Both the position numbers and the translations under genes were made by a program. Below, piece by piece: positions 29,533-39,124 of a stretch of DNA of 64,000 nucleotides. Under the pieces are notes generated by a model, which ran no database searches, had not been told where the DNA came from, and worked only from the letters and a program-made list of their open reading frames with translations. Position 1 is the stretch's first letter. The number at the start of each line of letters is the position of its first letter. The stretch is from JAMQKA01 sp034521835 (GTDB lineage: Bacteria; Bacteroidota; Rhodothermia; Balneolales; Balneolaceae). The DNA lies in the NCBI GenBank assembly GCA_034521835.1, contig JAXHMA010000006.1, positions 620,001 through 684,000 on the forward strand. Direction: 5' to 3'.

Positions 29533-30820
29533 TTACGCTATTGCGTGTACTGATTTTTTACATTTGGCTTCAAACTCATCACGGAACCGGTTGATCGTAT
29601 GGCGAACCGGCCAGGCTGCGGCATCTGCAAGGGCACAAATCGTGCGGCCCTCCATCTGGGTTGTCATATCCAGCAACAGATCTAGATCTTTAATTTCCCC
29701 TTCACCGTTTTTGATCTTGATTAATACCTTTTCAAGCCAACCGGTACCTTCTCGGCAGGGAGTGCATTGTCCGCAGGATTCGTGGTGATAGAAGTGGGCA
29801 ATTCTCCATAGTACCTCCACCATGTCTGTATCTTCGTCCATGACTACCATGCCGGCAGTCCCCATCATGGATCCGGCTTCACGCATGGATTCCGCATCCA
29901 TATTAACTCCTTCTGAGCTGATCGGCCCGAAGTACAGGGGTTGACGATCCGCCGGGAATTACCGCTTTGAGTTTTTTGGCTCCTCTGATACCGCCGGCAA
30001 CATCATTAATAAGATCCAAAACGGGAACGCCACTTGGATATTCATATACTCCCGGTTTATTTACATGGCCTGAAATACCATATAAGATAGGTCCAGGGTG
30101 TTCTTCCGCACCTACATTGCCATACCAGTCTGAACCGCGATTAATGACCAATGGGACATTCGCAAGCGTTTCAATGTTGTTAATTGTAGTCGGTCGCCCC
30201 CACAATCCTTTTTGTGCAGGGAAGGGAGGTTTTACACGCGGATAGCCCCGTTTGCCCTCCAGCGATTCCAGCATTGCCGTTTCTTCACCACAAATATAGG
30301 CCCCTGCGCCATAGGTGATTTCGAGATCAACGCTGTAGTCAGTTCCCAGAATATTCTCTCCGAGATAGCCTTTTTGATAAGCTTTATCCACCGCTTTTTG
30401 GAACATATCCACCCAGGAAATATACTCGCCTCGGATATACACGTAGATCGTTGTGATCGACATGGCGTAGGCCGCGATTACAGCGCCCTCAATAAAGAGG
30501 TGGGGATTGTATTCAAAAATCTTGCGGTCTTTAAAAGTACCGGGTTCAGATTCATCGCCATTGCAGGCCAGGTATCGTGGTCCGCCATCGGGATCGGGCA
30601 TAAAGCTCCACTTCAGACCGGCATTAAATCCTGCACCGCCGCGGCCGCGGATGTTTGCTGCCTTAACTTCATTAGTGACCTCATCAGGCGACCATTTCTC
30701 TTTTTTCAGCACTTTTCGAAGTGCCTCGTAGCCGCCGTTATCCTCGTAGACATCGATTTTTTCGAGTCCGGGGATATCAGGAATTAAAATTGGATCGTAT
30801 GATTTCCAGTCTGAAGCCAT
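29533..30820 (-). CDS. nuoF: NADH-quinone oxidoreductase subunit F, one frameshift
   Basis: About 429 residues, the NADH- and FMN-binding subunit of complex I. Blocks include NIRGRGGAGFNAGLKWSFMP (NADH site), CNGDESEPGTFKDR, EITYGAGAYICGEETAML, ESLEGKRGYPRVKPPFPA (FMN site) and AVIPGGSSTPVL. After a frameshift near 29910 it continues with SMMGTAGMVVMDEDT and the 4Fe-4S motif ESCGQCTPCREG. The indel lies in the loop between the two parts and removes the iron-sulfur domain if real. The start is three bases from the nuoE stop. Confidence 0.95.
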
Positions 30821-30822
30821 GG

Positions 30823-31371
30823 TTACGATGCTGCTTGATTTCGTTTTTCCAGTTGAGGCATCCTCATCGATTCGAACTCAGGTTTTTCACCCGCTTTAAG
30901 TGCCTCAATTAATTTATCAACTTTTTCTTTGGTCAGATTATTTACGTACTCACCATTGGTGACCTGGAGCATAGGAGCATAGCCACAAGCCCCCAGGCAC
31001 TCAACCTCTTGCAGGCTGAACATACCGTCATCTGTCGTTTCACCCGCATTGATATCGAGTTTTTCTTCAATATAGTGAAGGATATCATACCCACCGCAAA
31101 GTTGACAGCTCAGGCATGTGCAAACATCCAGCACATATTTACCCATTTCTTGTTTGTAATACTGGGTGTAGAATGTAGCTACTCCATGTACATGAGATTC
31201 AGGCAGATCCAGGGTTTGAGCAACCAGCTTCTGAACTTCAGGCTTCACATGCCCAAACTTCTTCTGGGCTACCCACAATACGGGGAGTGTTGCCGGCTTT
31301 ACTTCCGGAAACTTTGCCTTAATCTTCTCAATCTGTTCAAGTTCTTCTTCTGTAAATGACAGCTCAGCCAT
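30823..31371 (-). CDS. nuoE: NADH-quinone oxidoreductase subunit E
   Basis: 182 residues with the thioredoxin-like fold that carries the 2Fe-2S cluster N1a. The N-terminal helix bundle is followed by VHGVATFYTQYYKQEMGKYV, the cluster Cys pair CTCLSCQLCGG, and the second pair ECLGACGYAPMLQV with NNLTKEKVDKLIEALK. The extra Cys of CTCLSC is a small variation. A 74-base gap separates it from nuoD, the largest within the cluster apart from the gap before nuoG. Confidence 0.95.
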   Translation of the reverse strand: MAELSFTEEELEQIEKIKAKFPEVKPATLPVLWVAQKKFGHVKPEVQKLVAQTLDLPESHVHGVATFYTQYYKQEMGKYVLDVCTCLSCQLCGGYDILHYIEEKLDINAGETTDDGMFSLQEVECLGACGYAPMLQVTNGEYVNNLTKEKVDKLIEALKAGEKPEFESMRMPQLEKRNQAAS

Positions 31372-31445
31372 CTAAATGGATTTAAAAGTTATTAATTTAT
31401 TGAATGACTGAATCGGTCAATCATTCATAAATTTAATTCTAAATT

Positions 31446-32738
31446 CTACTTGTCAGCTTCTCCCATTACCGGATCAACACCTCCGATAATAACCACCGTA
31501 TCGGCTACCATTTCGCCATCCAGGATATTTTCAAGAACCTGAAGGTTGACAAAAGATGGAGCTTTTATTTTCAGTCGCCACGGGTGACCCGTTCCATCAC
31601 TTTGGATAAAATACCCAAGTTCACCTTTTGGCGCCTCGACCGCATGGTAGGATTCAGCACCTTCAGGCGGACAAATTCCAGTGTCGGTCATCATAAAGTC
31701 GTGTATCATACCCTCCATAGAGTAATAAACCTCATCTTTGGAAGGATAGGCCTGCTTGGCATTATCGGTTCGGACAGGGCCTTTGGGTAGTTTATCAAGG
31801 CACTGCTGTATGATGCGGATACTTTCCTGCATCTCCTCCATACGAACGTAGTACCGTGCAAGGTTGTCACCCTCGAGACGTGTGGGAACTTCAAAATCTA
31901 CCTGGTCGTACCGGGCATAGGGCGAAAATTTGCGAATATCATACGCATATCCAGAAGCTCGAAGGGTAGGGCCGGTAGCTCCAATTTCCAAGGCGTCTTC
32001 CGTTTTGAGCACTCCGACATCCTCATTTCTATCGAAGAAAATGCGGTTGCGATCCAGCAGTTTGTGCCAGTCCTTAATCTCTTGGGGAAATTCATTGGCA
32101 AAATCTTTGATCATCGCCATCGCATCGTCAGTGATGTCGTTGGCTACGCCACCAATACGCGCATGGGATACAGTAAAACGATGACCGGTAAGCTGATCAA
32201 AAATATCATACAGTTTTTCCCGCTCACGGAAGGTCCAGATAAAGAATGAAACTGCGCCGGCATCCATCACCATGGTTCCCAGCCAGAGCAGGTGCGAAGA
32301 AATACGCGCCAACTCGCAACCGATCATCCGGATGTAGTGGGCACGTTCCGGCACTTCCACATCGGCAATTTTCTCGACAGCCGTACACAGCGCTACGTTA
32401 TTGCTGTATGGGGAGAGATAGTCCATGCGGTCAGTGTAAGGCATGAACTCTTGGTAGGTTTTATTTTCAGCAATCTTCTCAACACCCCGGTGGAGGAATC
32501 CAATATCCACCTTGGTTTTTTCAATGATCTCCCCATTTAATTGTATAACCAGGCGTAACACCCCGTGAGTTGCCGGGTGCTGGGGCCCCATATTCAACAC
32601 CATCTTGGTGTTGAGGGGATCCTCATCCTCAAGCATCTCAATCGTTGTATGCTTGTCTTCAAGGCTCTTATAGAGGGATTCCTGGTGTTCCTTGAAAAAC
32701 TTTGGTTTTACATTTTTGGTAATATCTTCTATGGCCAT
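31446..32738 (-). CDS. nuoD: NADH-quinone oxidoreductase subunit D
   Basis: 430 residues, the 49-kDa-type subunit that lines the quinone pocket with NuoB. It shows MGPQHPATHGVLRLVIQLNG, GFLHRGVEKIAENKTYQEF, DRMDYLSPYSNN, RGSGYAYDIRK-like LRASGYAYDIRKFSPYARYD, and the C-terminal EAPKGELGYFIQSDG and DPVMGEADK. It is a separate gene, not fused to nuoC. An N-terminal extension of about 40 residues precedes the core. Confidence 0.96.
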   Translation of the reverse strand: MAIEDITKNVKPKFFKEHQESLYKSLEDKHTTIEMLEDEDPLNTKMVLNMGPQHPATHGVLRLVIQLNGEIIEKTKVDIGFLHRGVEKIAENKTYQEFMPYTDRMDYLSPYSNNVALCTAVEKIADVEVPERAHYIRMIGCELARISSHLLWLGTMVMDAGAVSFFIWTFREREKLYDIFDQLTGHRFTVSHARIGGVANDITDDAMAMIKDFANEFPQEIKDWHKLLDRNRIFFDRNEDVGVLKTEDALEIGATGPTLRASGYAYDIRKFSPYARYDQVDFEVPTRLEGDNLARYYVRMEEMQESIRIIQQCLDKLPKGPVRTDNAKQAYPSKDEVYYSMEGMIHDFMMTDTGICPPEGAESYHAVEAPKGELGYFIQSDGTGHPWRLKIKAPSFVNLQVLENILDGEMVADTVVIIGGVDPVMGEADK

Positions 32739-32740
32739 AG

Positions 32741-33265
32741 TTATTCAGGATCGGGTGTTGAGCTTGGTAGTTCAATTGAGCCAGGAATGCCCAGCAACGG
32801 AAACTCTTTGCGCATCGGGAAATACTCAAAGTCTTCCGGCATGTAAATTCGGCGAAAATCGGGGTGCCCGTTAAACCGAATTCCGAACATGTCATAAGTC
32901 TGCCGCTCATACCAGTTGGCTGCTTTCCAAACACCGGTGACGCTATCAATCTCAGGATTTTCTTCCGGCAACCATGTTTTTAAAAATAATCGGAGCCGAT
33001 CGCGCAGATTCAACATGTTATAAATTACTTCAAATCGATCTTCCGAGGTGAACCGGTCGGTACCAAAAACATCCACCAGATAAATAAATCGATGTTCGTT
33101 TTTGAGATATTTGCAAATCTCTAGAATAGATTCAGACTCCACGCGAATAAATGTATCTCCCGTAGACTGGTAGACATTGACAATATCGCCTGAGAATTTT
33201 TCTGTCAGGCTGTCGATAACTGTTTGAAATTCTTCGTTCAGTTTCAGACTCATACTAGGTGTCAA
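32741..33265 (-). CDS. nuoC: NADH-quinone oxidoreductase subunit C
   Basis: 174 residues, the 30-kDa-type subunit of the peripheral arm. The diagnostic block is ERQTYDMFGIRFNGHPDFRR followed by IYMPEDFEYFPMRKEFPL. The N-terminal part (EFQTVIDSLTEKFSGDIVN, ICKYLKNEHRFIYLVDVFG) matches the family fold. The start overlaps the nuoB stop by 11 bases, and its end is two bases before nuoD, so translation is probably coupled. Confidence 0.95.
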   Translation of the reverse strand: MTPSMSLKLNEEFQTVIDSLTEKFSGDIVNVYQSTGDTFIRVESESILEICKYLKNEHRFIYLVDVFGTDRFTSEDRFEVIYNMLNLRDRLRLFLKTWLPEENPEIDSVTGVWKAANWYERQTYDMFGIRFNGHPDFRRIYMPEDFEYFPMRKEFPLLGIPGSIELPSSTPDPE

Positions 33266-33737
33266 GCGTTATAGAGTGTTCGGTACGGACTTTATCTTGA
33301 ATTTTCATGAGGGCGTGGATGAGAGCATCAGGGCGGGGGGGGCAACCGGAAATATAAGCGTCAACAGGGAGGAAGTTGTCACAGCCTTGCACAACGCCAT
33401 AGCATCGGTGCATACCACCAGTTGAAGCACAAGCGCCCATAGCGATACACCATTTGGGGTCAGGCATTTGATCCCACACGCGGCGGATAGCATGAGCCAT
33501 TTTATAATTGACCCATCCGGCTACGATCATAACATCGGCCTGACGCGGAGAGAACCGCATCACCTCAGATCCAAACCGTGAAACATCATACTTTGGACCG
33601 GCAAACGCCATCATCTCGATAGCGCAGCAAGCCAACCCCATAGGCATTGGCCATGCAGCATTTGATCGTGCCCAGTTGACAAGAGTATCCAGCTTTGTAG
33701 TCAGATATCCTTCACTTAGTGTGTGTTCGAGACCCAT
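33255..33737 (-). CDS. nuoB: NADH-quinone oxidoreductase subunit B
   Basis: 160 residues, the PSST-type subunit holding cluster N2 next to the quinone site. The cluster cysteines appear in WPMPMGLACCAIEMMAFAGP (tandem Cys), MGACASTGGMHRC, and VDAYISGCPPRPDALIHALM. It lies three bases after nuoA and overlaps nuoC. Length and motifs are normal. Confidence 0.97.
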   Translation of the reverse strand: MGLEHTLSEGYLTTKLDTLVNWARSNAAWPMPMGLACCAIEMMAFAGPKYDVSRFGSEVMRFSPRQADVMIVAGWVNYKMAHAIRRVWDQMPDPKWCIAMGACASTGGMHRCYGVVQGCDNFLPVDAYISGCPPRPDALIHALMKIQDKVRTEHSITLDT

Positions 33738-33740
33738 AAA

Positions 33741-34121
33741 TCAGTTTTCTAAAATTTTGCGTTTAATATCCCAGTCCAGAGTACCTTTTTTGAGCGTATA
33801 GATAAGCCCCACAAAAAGAACAAAAATAAAAAATATCATCGCCATAAGCGTTCCCACTCCCTTTTCCAGAAAGCTGACCGCCCATGGATATACAAATACC
33901 ACCTCAAGGTCGAATACCAGAAATTCCATCGCCACCATGTAAAAACTAATGGAATAGCGGTCGCGGGCTTCTCCTACAGGATCCATTCCGCTTTCATAAG
34001 GCTCTAATTTGGTAAGGTTAGGGCGGTAAGGACCTAGAAAACGGGCCAGAAGATTCAGCAGGACAGCCAGTCCAACAGCAACACCTGCAGTTATTACAAT
34101 GGGGATGTAATTCTCTATCAT
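33741..34121 (-). CDS. nuoA: NADH-quinone oxidoreductase subunit A
   Basis: 126 residues with three membrane helices. The signature loop is KLEPYESGMDPVGEARDRYS, followed by FYMVAMEFLVFDLEVVFVYP with the conserved acidic residues. First gene of the nuoABCDEFGH cluster. A promoter-like sequence lies upstream at 34150-34180. Confidence 0.96.
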   Translation of the reverse strand: MIENYIPIVITAGVAVGLAVLLNLLARFLGPYRPNLTKLEPYESGMDPVGEARDRYSISFYMVAMEFLVFDLEVVFVYPWAVSFLEKGVGTLMAMIFFIFVLFVGLIYTLKKGTLDWDIKRKILEN

Positions 34122-34149
34122 ATTATTTTCCTGGTTCGGTAACGAGTCG

Positions 34150-34180
34150 AGAAATTAGGGTCATTATAATGCAATGTCAA
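34150..34180 (-). promoter_or_regulatory. Candidate Bacteroidota-type promoter for nuoA
   Basis: On the minus strand TTG (34180-34178) is followed after 20 bases by TAATTTCT (34157-34150). This is close to the Bacteroidota housekeeping pattern TTG / N19-21 / TAnnTTTG. It lies about 30 bases before the nuoA start. A near-palindrome, ATTGAGAATATTTTCAAT (34220-34237), lies about 40 bases further upstream and could be an operator. Confidence 0.4.
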
Positions 34181-34306
34181 CGCAATTGCAGGCAGCGAAT
34201 ATAGGACTCTGACAAGAATATTGAGAATATTTTCAATAGAAACCTACTATTTAGAATTCGTATAAATAATTCCTGTCAGCAGCAATATATTTGTCAAAAC
34301 TGAATA

Positions 34307-34681
34307 TCAGCAAGTGGAATGAATGAGTGCTCCTGCCGGTCGTTTTTTCCTAAGTTCATTATATTTTTCAACCGCTTTTTCGGTTTGTAGAATGTAGTAT
34401 TCAACCTGTTCATTATCGAGCATATCTTCAGTTTCTTTTTTTACCTGCAATCGCTGATTGATACCCTTGGACAATACGACAACTTCGGCATTATAGTCCA
34501 GCAGTTCCTGCATATCTGCTGGTTGAATTCCGGGCACATGGCTAGTGCCGGTTTCATTCCAATCCCACTTTCGGGAACCGCCGGGGAAAAGTTTGGCATC
34601 CTTGTATTGTTTTGAACCGTTAACTTCTACCGTGCCCCATTTTAATGAAGATATCTCCGGTGATGTTCGTTTATCTTCCAT
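34307..34681 (-). CDS. Mth938-domain protein (DUF498 family)
   Basis: 124 residues that fit the Mth938-like fold. Blocks are SPEISSLKWGTVEVNGSKQY, DAKLFPGGSRKWDWNETGTS, HVPGIQPADMQELLDYNAEV, VVLSKGINQRLQV, then YYILQTEKAVEKYNEL and the ending PAGALIHSTC. The molecular role of bacterial members is not established. The human relative NDUFAF3 is a complex I assembly factor, which makes the location directly upstream of nuoA on the same strand noteworthy. The 185-base gap holds a nuo promoter candidate, so co-transcription is not certain. Confidence 0.8.
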   Translation of the reverse strand: MEDKRTSPEISSLKWGTVEVNGSKQYKDAKLFPGGSRKWDWNETGTSHVPGIQPADMQELLDYNAEVVVLSKGINQRLQVKKETEDMLDNEQVEYYILQTEKAVEKYNELRKKRPAGALIHSTC

Positions 34682-34853
34682 AACTGCCCCCTTTTATTCA
34701 TATTCACTACACTGAACATTGATGTTAAAATATTCGTTTACAGCATCTACAATGGAACCACTAAAAAGTATGTGAAAAGGTTTAAGTGTAAGCGAAAAAT
34801 CAGTAAATTGGATTTTGTAAAACTGCAGTTTTCAACCAAAGTATTACCTACCA

Positions 34854-35427
34854 TTGAATAAAATAAAAATGGAAATACTGGGGCTCTCTACGAGTCCAAG
34901 TAGCGGGGGCGCATATGCGTTGATTCTTAATGAAGTAAATGGGAATCGGCGGCTGCCTATCATTATTGGAACTTTTGAGGCACAGGCCATTGCCCTTGAG
35001 CTTGAGCACATCAAACCGCCACGGCCGATGACGCATGATCTACTTAAGAATATTATCCAGAGCTTCGGGGCTGAGATGGATCAAGTATTTATTAATGATC
35101 TTAGTGAAGGCACATTTTATGCTCAGATAATTTACCAGCAAAATGGTGAGCAGCTTGCACTGGATGCGCGTCCCAGCGATGCTATTCGCGCTGGCTATTC
35201 GTTTCAACGCTTCCATCTATGTCGCTGATTCTATTCTTGAAGAAGCCGGCATCATTTCCGAGTCTGAAGAGGGAGAAGGAGACCTCTCCTCTCTGAGAGA
35301 GGAAAAACCCGCTTCTGAAATGACACGCCTCGAAAAACTGGAGAATGAGTTGCAGACCGCCATCGAAACAGAAAATTACGAAAAAGCTGCCCGGCTTCGT
35401 GATGAGATAAAAAAGCTGAAGGGATAA
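34854..35427 (+). CDS. Bifunctional nuclease-family protein with UVR motif, one frameshift
   Basis: About 190 residues. The DUF151 / bifunctional nuclease domain reads EILGLSTSPSSGGAYALILN, GNRRLPIIIGTFEAQAIALE and PPRPMTHDLLKNIIQSFGAE. A frameshift near 35190 is bridged by LDARPSDAIR then LALRFNASIYVADSILEEAG. The C-terminus has a UvrB/UvrC-type helical motif (LEKLENELQTAIETENYEKA). A TTG at 34854 gives MNKIKMEILG, which matches relatives; an in-frame ATG at 34869 is the alternative start. Some plant members have RNase and DNase activity; the bacterial role is not settled. Confidence 0.87.
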
Positions 35428-35430
35428 CAT

Positions 35431-37042
35431 TTGCAGTTAAAAAATTATCCTTTTGACAAGTTACCGTTCTCTGAGCTTTTCAGAAGCTATATCAACGATT
35501 TTTCGGAGCTACAGGAATTTTATACCGCAAATCCATTCAATGAGGAGGCTCTCCACGAGCTTGCCAGCAATATCTGTAAATCGGATGATAGAGAAGCTAC
35601 TATAGAGCTTCTTAAAAAATTCAACAACCGCTTTGATCTCCATCAAGCAGCCCTTGATAATATTGAACGGCTGGGAGATAAGCGCTCGCTTGCCCTGGTA
35701 ACAGGCCAGCAACTCGGTATTTTTGGGGGTCCTCTCTATACGGTTTTTAAAACGGTTACCACCATCCATCTTTCTGCTGTGTTGGAAAAATCGCTGGATC
35801 GTCCGGTCGTCCCGATTTTTTGGCTGGCGGATGAGGATCACGATTACGACGAGGTCAAGAAAGTACACCTGCTGGACGGTGATGAACTACTCACCTATAG
35901 CCTTGACCATGAGCAGTCTTCTAATCCGCCAGTGGCTGATATTACCCTGATGGTGTATTTGAAGAGTTTCGCAAAAATATAGAAGAGGGGCTTTTTGAAA
36001 CGGATTTTACCGATAATCTCCTTAACCTTTTGGATCAGTGCTACACAAAGGGGGCCCGCCACGACGATTCATTTGGCAAACTGTTGAGTAGGCTCTTCTC
36101 AAAACACGGCCTTTTACTGGCGGGAAGTAACTGCAAGCCGGTAAAACAGAACGTCCGAGAGGGAATGAAACTGGCGATCAGCAAGGCAAATGAAATCCGC
36201 ACGGCTCTGGAGTCTCAATCCTCGGAGCTTGAGCAGCAGTTTCACCAGCAGGCAACAATTTATGACTCCAACCTTTTTTTCCTGGATGAGGAAGCCGGAA
36301 GAACAAAAATTTATCAAAATGGCAGCAGGTGGAAGACGGACAGCGGGGAAAGCTGGTCAACGGATGAGCTGTTGGATTTGATAGACGAGATGCCGCATAA
36401 ATTTTCTCCCAATGTATTTCTGCGCCCCATCCTGCAAGATCTCCTTGTTCCTACATTGGGATATGTGGCAGGTCCGGGGGAGCTGGCCTATTACGGGCAG
36501 ATGAAGAAGATGTATGAACTTTTCGACTGCAAGATGCCGGCAATTATTCCCCGGATGAGCGGCACTATTATAGAGCCAGCGATAGACCGAGTGCTGGCAG
36601 AACTTCCCTTTGAGATCGGGGATTATAAGGATCGCATCGAGGACCTGGAATCGAGCTATGTAGATCAAACCGAGCAGCATGATATAGAGGCTATTTTCGG
36701 GGAGTGGAAAGAAACGGTAAAACAGGTTTCTGAAAAGCAGAAAGAAGTGATCAAAGAGATCGATCCCACGCTGGAGGGAGCAGCGGGCAAAGCGACTGCT
36801 GTATACTTTGGAGAGCTGGATAAGCTGAAGGGTAAAGTGTATCGATCGGTAAAACAGCAGGATGAAACGCAGCTCAAACGGCATAAATTAAAGCCAATCT
36901 TTTCCCGGATAGCGTGCCCCAGGAGCGGGTCGTCTCGTTCATCTACTTTATGAATAAATACGGCATCGATATTTGGGATTCTCTGCTTGAACAGCTGCAG
37001 GAAGATGAGCAGTTTAAGCAGCACAAATTGATTTACCTGTAA
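35431..37042 (+). CDS. bshC: Putative cysteine ligase BshC, two frameshifts
   Basis: About 537 residues. BshC adds cysteine to glucosaminyl-malate in the last step of bacillithiol synthesis, a low-molecular-weight thiol. Marks are LALVTGQQLGIFGGPLYTVF, PVFWLADEDHDYDEV-like IFWLADEDHDYDEVKKVHLL, FSPNVFLRPILQDLLVPTLG and YVAGPGELAYYGQMKKMYEL, a long coiled coil, and the end SFIYFMNKYGIDIWDSLL. Frameshifts lie near 35950 and 36910. The probable start is a TTG three bases after the previous stop. BshA and BshB are not in the window. Confidence 0.92.
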
Positions 37043-37047
37043 CCGGT

Positions 37048-37630
37048 ATGAGCTTTTCTGAAAAGAAGTCGAAACTGCGGACTAAGTTGCTTCAAAAACG
37101 GGAAGCATTCGACAAGGAGGAGTACAAGAAAAAATCGGAACAGATTATCGCCCGGCTGCAAACCTTGGATGCCTTGCGTCGCAGCCGAACTATCCATTGC
37201 TATATTTCTATGAACAGTCGCCGGGAGGTAAACACACATCCTTTTGTGCGATGGATGCTTGCTTCAAACAAGCGGATTGTGGTACCCATTAACGCAGTTC
37301 AACTCAACCAAGCTCGAAACATGTGGAACTACACTCATTTCATGAGCTGCAGAAAAATGCAAATGGGGCGTACTGGGACCACCGGAACAAAACAGGGAAG
37401 TTGCTTCAGCAGAGCTGGATTTGGTGATTGTGCCCATGGTAGGGGCTGATCTGCAGTGCAACCGATTGGGGCATGGAAAGGGATATTATGACCGGTTTTT
37501 GGCCAATGTAAAAGGCATGAAGGTTGGCCTCTGCTATGAGGCGTGCATCGTTGAAAGCCTGCCGACAGAGTCGTTCGATGTACCATTAGACGCGGTAGTT
37601 TCTGAATCCCGTATTATTAAATCAGCCTGA
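37048..37630 (+). CDS. 5-formyltetrahydrofolate cyclo-ligase, frameshifted
   Basis: About 193 residues; turns 5-formyl-THF into 5,10-methenyl-THF using ATP. The N-terminus KSKLRTKLLQKREAFDKEEY and HCYISMNSRREVNTHPFVRW match the family. The C-terminal block is highly diagnostic: VIVPMVGADLQCNRLGHGKG then YYDRFL. The reading frame changes between about 37310 and 37425, at least twice; one of the intermediate frames gives ELQKNANGAYW. It starts 5 bases after bshC and is probably in one operon with it. Confidence 0.88.
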
Positions 37631-37736
37631 CTGCATATTTTTCAATTGTCACTGCAGCGAATACTATCTATCTTACTTATCTACCCATGTAACATGACTC
37701 GGCATAGATCGTATAGTACCGAAAGGAGGTAAAACT

Positions 37737-38467
37737 ATGGCCGACAGAACAAAACAACGTTTTTCGCAACAAGGTCTGGATTCGTTAACTGATTTTGATG
37801 ACCAAGAGCTTCGTGCCACCATGCAGGAGCCCTTGAAGAGGAAAAAAGCCAATACCAACATCTGGAATGTCGCTACTATTGCCGGCATCGCCATGTTTTT
37901 TGTGGGAATGCTCAACCGATTGAACAGATGCTGGGTCTTGGGCTGGGTCCCAATTTATCCGGGTTGATTGAGGTTCTTCCTATCATTGGTGGTGTGTTGG
38001 TAACCTTTATCGGTTTTGGTTTCCTGGTTGGTGACCGCAAAAAGGAACCATCCACCCCAAAAACGAAAAAAGAGAAAACTTTCGAGGATTTCGATTTCGA
38101 CTTTGATGAGGATGAAGAGATGGAGGAGGATTTTGGTCTTAACAACGATCTTGACAGCAAATCCTATAAGAAAAAGCGTAAAAGAAACAATTTTGGTGTA
38201 GACTCCTACGCCTTTCAGCAGTCTAAGAAACTCTATAAGTCTCGATCTGACAAAAAATGGGCGGGCGTCTGTGGCGGATTGGCCAAATATTTCGGGATAA
38301 GCTCCACCGTCATTCGTCTTTTGTTTGTGATTACCTTCTTTGCCGGTTCGGGTACTTCCCTGCTCGTTTATATTGCACTTGCCATAGCCTTGGATAAAGA
38401 GACCGCCCGAAATGATGGACGACTTTTAGTCCCCATTCTCATACGCACTTCATTTTGGTCATCCTGA
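37737..38467 (+). CDS. PspC-domain membrane protein, frameshifted
   Basis: About 240 residues, with a very strong ribosome site (GAAAGGAGGTAAAACT) before the ATG. An N-terminal soluble part and two membrane helices (VATIAGIAMFFVGML and IEVLPIIGGVLVTFIGFGFL) are joined across a frameshift near 37915. A highly acidic linker follows (FDFDFDEDEEMEEDF). The C-terminal PspC domain reads KKWAGVCGGLAKYFGISSTV then IRLLFVITFFAGSG. The true stop may be at about 38431, since another frame ends PPEMMDDF; the written end runs into the terminator hairpin. The family is linked to envelope stress, but the role here is unknown. Confidence 0.8.
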
Positions 38468-38490
38468 AGTAAGTTTCGGGATGACTTTTT
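38458..38490 (+). terminator. Intrinsic terminator before tmk
   Basis: GTCATCC (38458-38464) pairs with GGATGAC (38479-38485) and is followed by five T. It sits between the PspC gene and tmk. The overlap with the written PspC 3' end supports an earlier true stop for that gene. Confidence 0.65.
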
Positions 38491-38514
38491 AATATCAAAT
38501 CAAAGTACAGCATT

Positions 38515-39124
38515 GTGTTTATCACCTTTGAGGGTATCGACGGCAGTGGGAAATCAACACAGATTAAACTTTTGCGCCAACAACTGGAAGCAAACGGACA
38601 CCGCGTTGAAGTGTACAGGGAACCGGGGGGAACAGAACTCTCTGAAAAAATTCGATCCCTGTTGCTAAACACACAACTTGAAATTGATCCCGTTTCTGAG
38701 CTCCTGCTTTTTTCCTGCGCAGCACCCGCTGGTGTCAGAATGCGTACTGCCCCTGCTGGAAGAAGGGACCGTTGTAATTTTGGATCGCTTCTACGATTCT
38801 ACGACAGCCTATCAAGGTTACGGTCGCTCGTCAGCTTCCCTGCAGGAGATTTCAGAACTGAACGAACTTGCAAGCCATCACCGCGAGCCCGACTTGACTT
38901 TTTACTTGAGGATTAATCTCGATGAATCAAAAAAGCGGATGCAGGCTGTGACCAAAGATCGTATGGAGCTTTCGGGAGATGAGTTTTACCGGAAAGTAAT
39001 AAAGGGTTTTGATGAACTGGCTGCTTCCAGGGAACGGATCATCCAGATCGACTCTACACTTCCTCAGGAACACGTTCAGCAGAAGATCTGGAATCGGACG
39101 GCGGAAGTCCTGAATCAAAGCTAA
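38515..39124 (+). CDS. tmk: Thymidylate kinase, one frameshift
   Basis: About 203 residues; phosphorylates dTMP to dTDP, an essential step to dTTP. The start is GTG at 38515 giving MFITFEGIDGSGKST (P-loop). EVYREPGGTELSEKIR is the DR(E/Y)-type region. A frameshift near 38725 is bridged to AQHPLVSECVLPLLEEGTVV and ILDRFYDSTTAYQGYGR. The lid segment and the end (RIIQIDSTLPQEHVQQKIW) are present. The gene is essential in known bacteria, so the indel is most likely a sequence error. Its 3' end overlaps the convergent transporter gene. Confidence 0.93.

Noticed and set aside
29533..30820. nuoF as two separate genes
   Set aside because: The two halves are the contiguous FMN domain and 4Fe-4S domain of one protein; a one-base indel explains the split.
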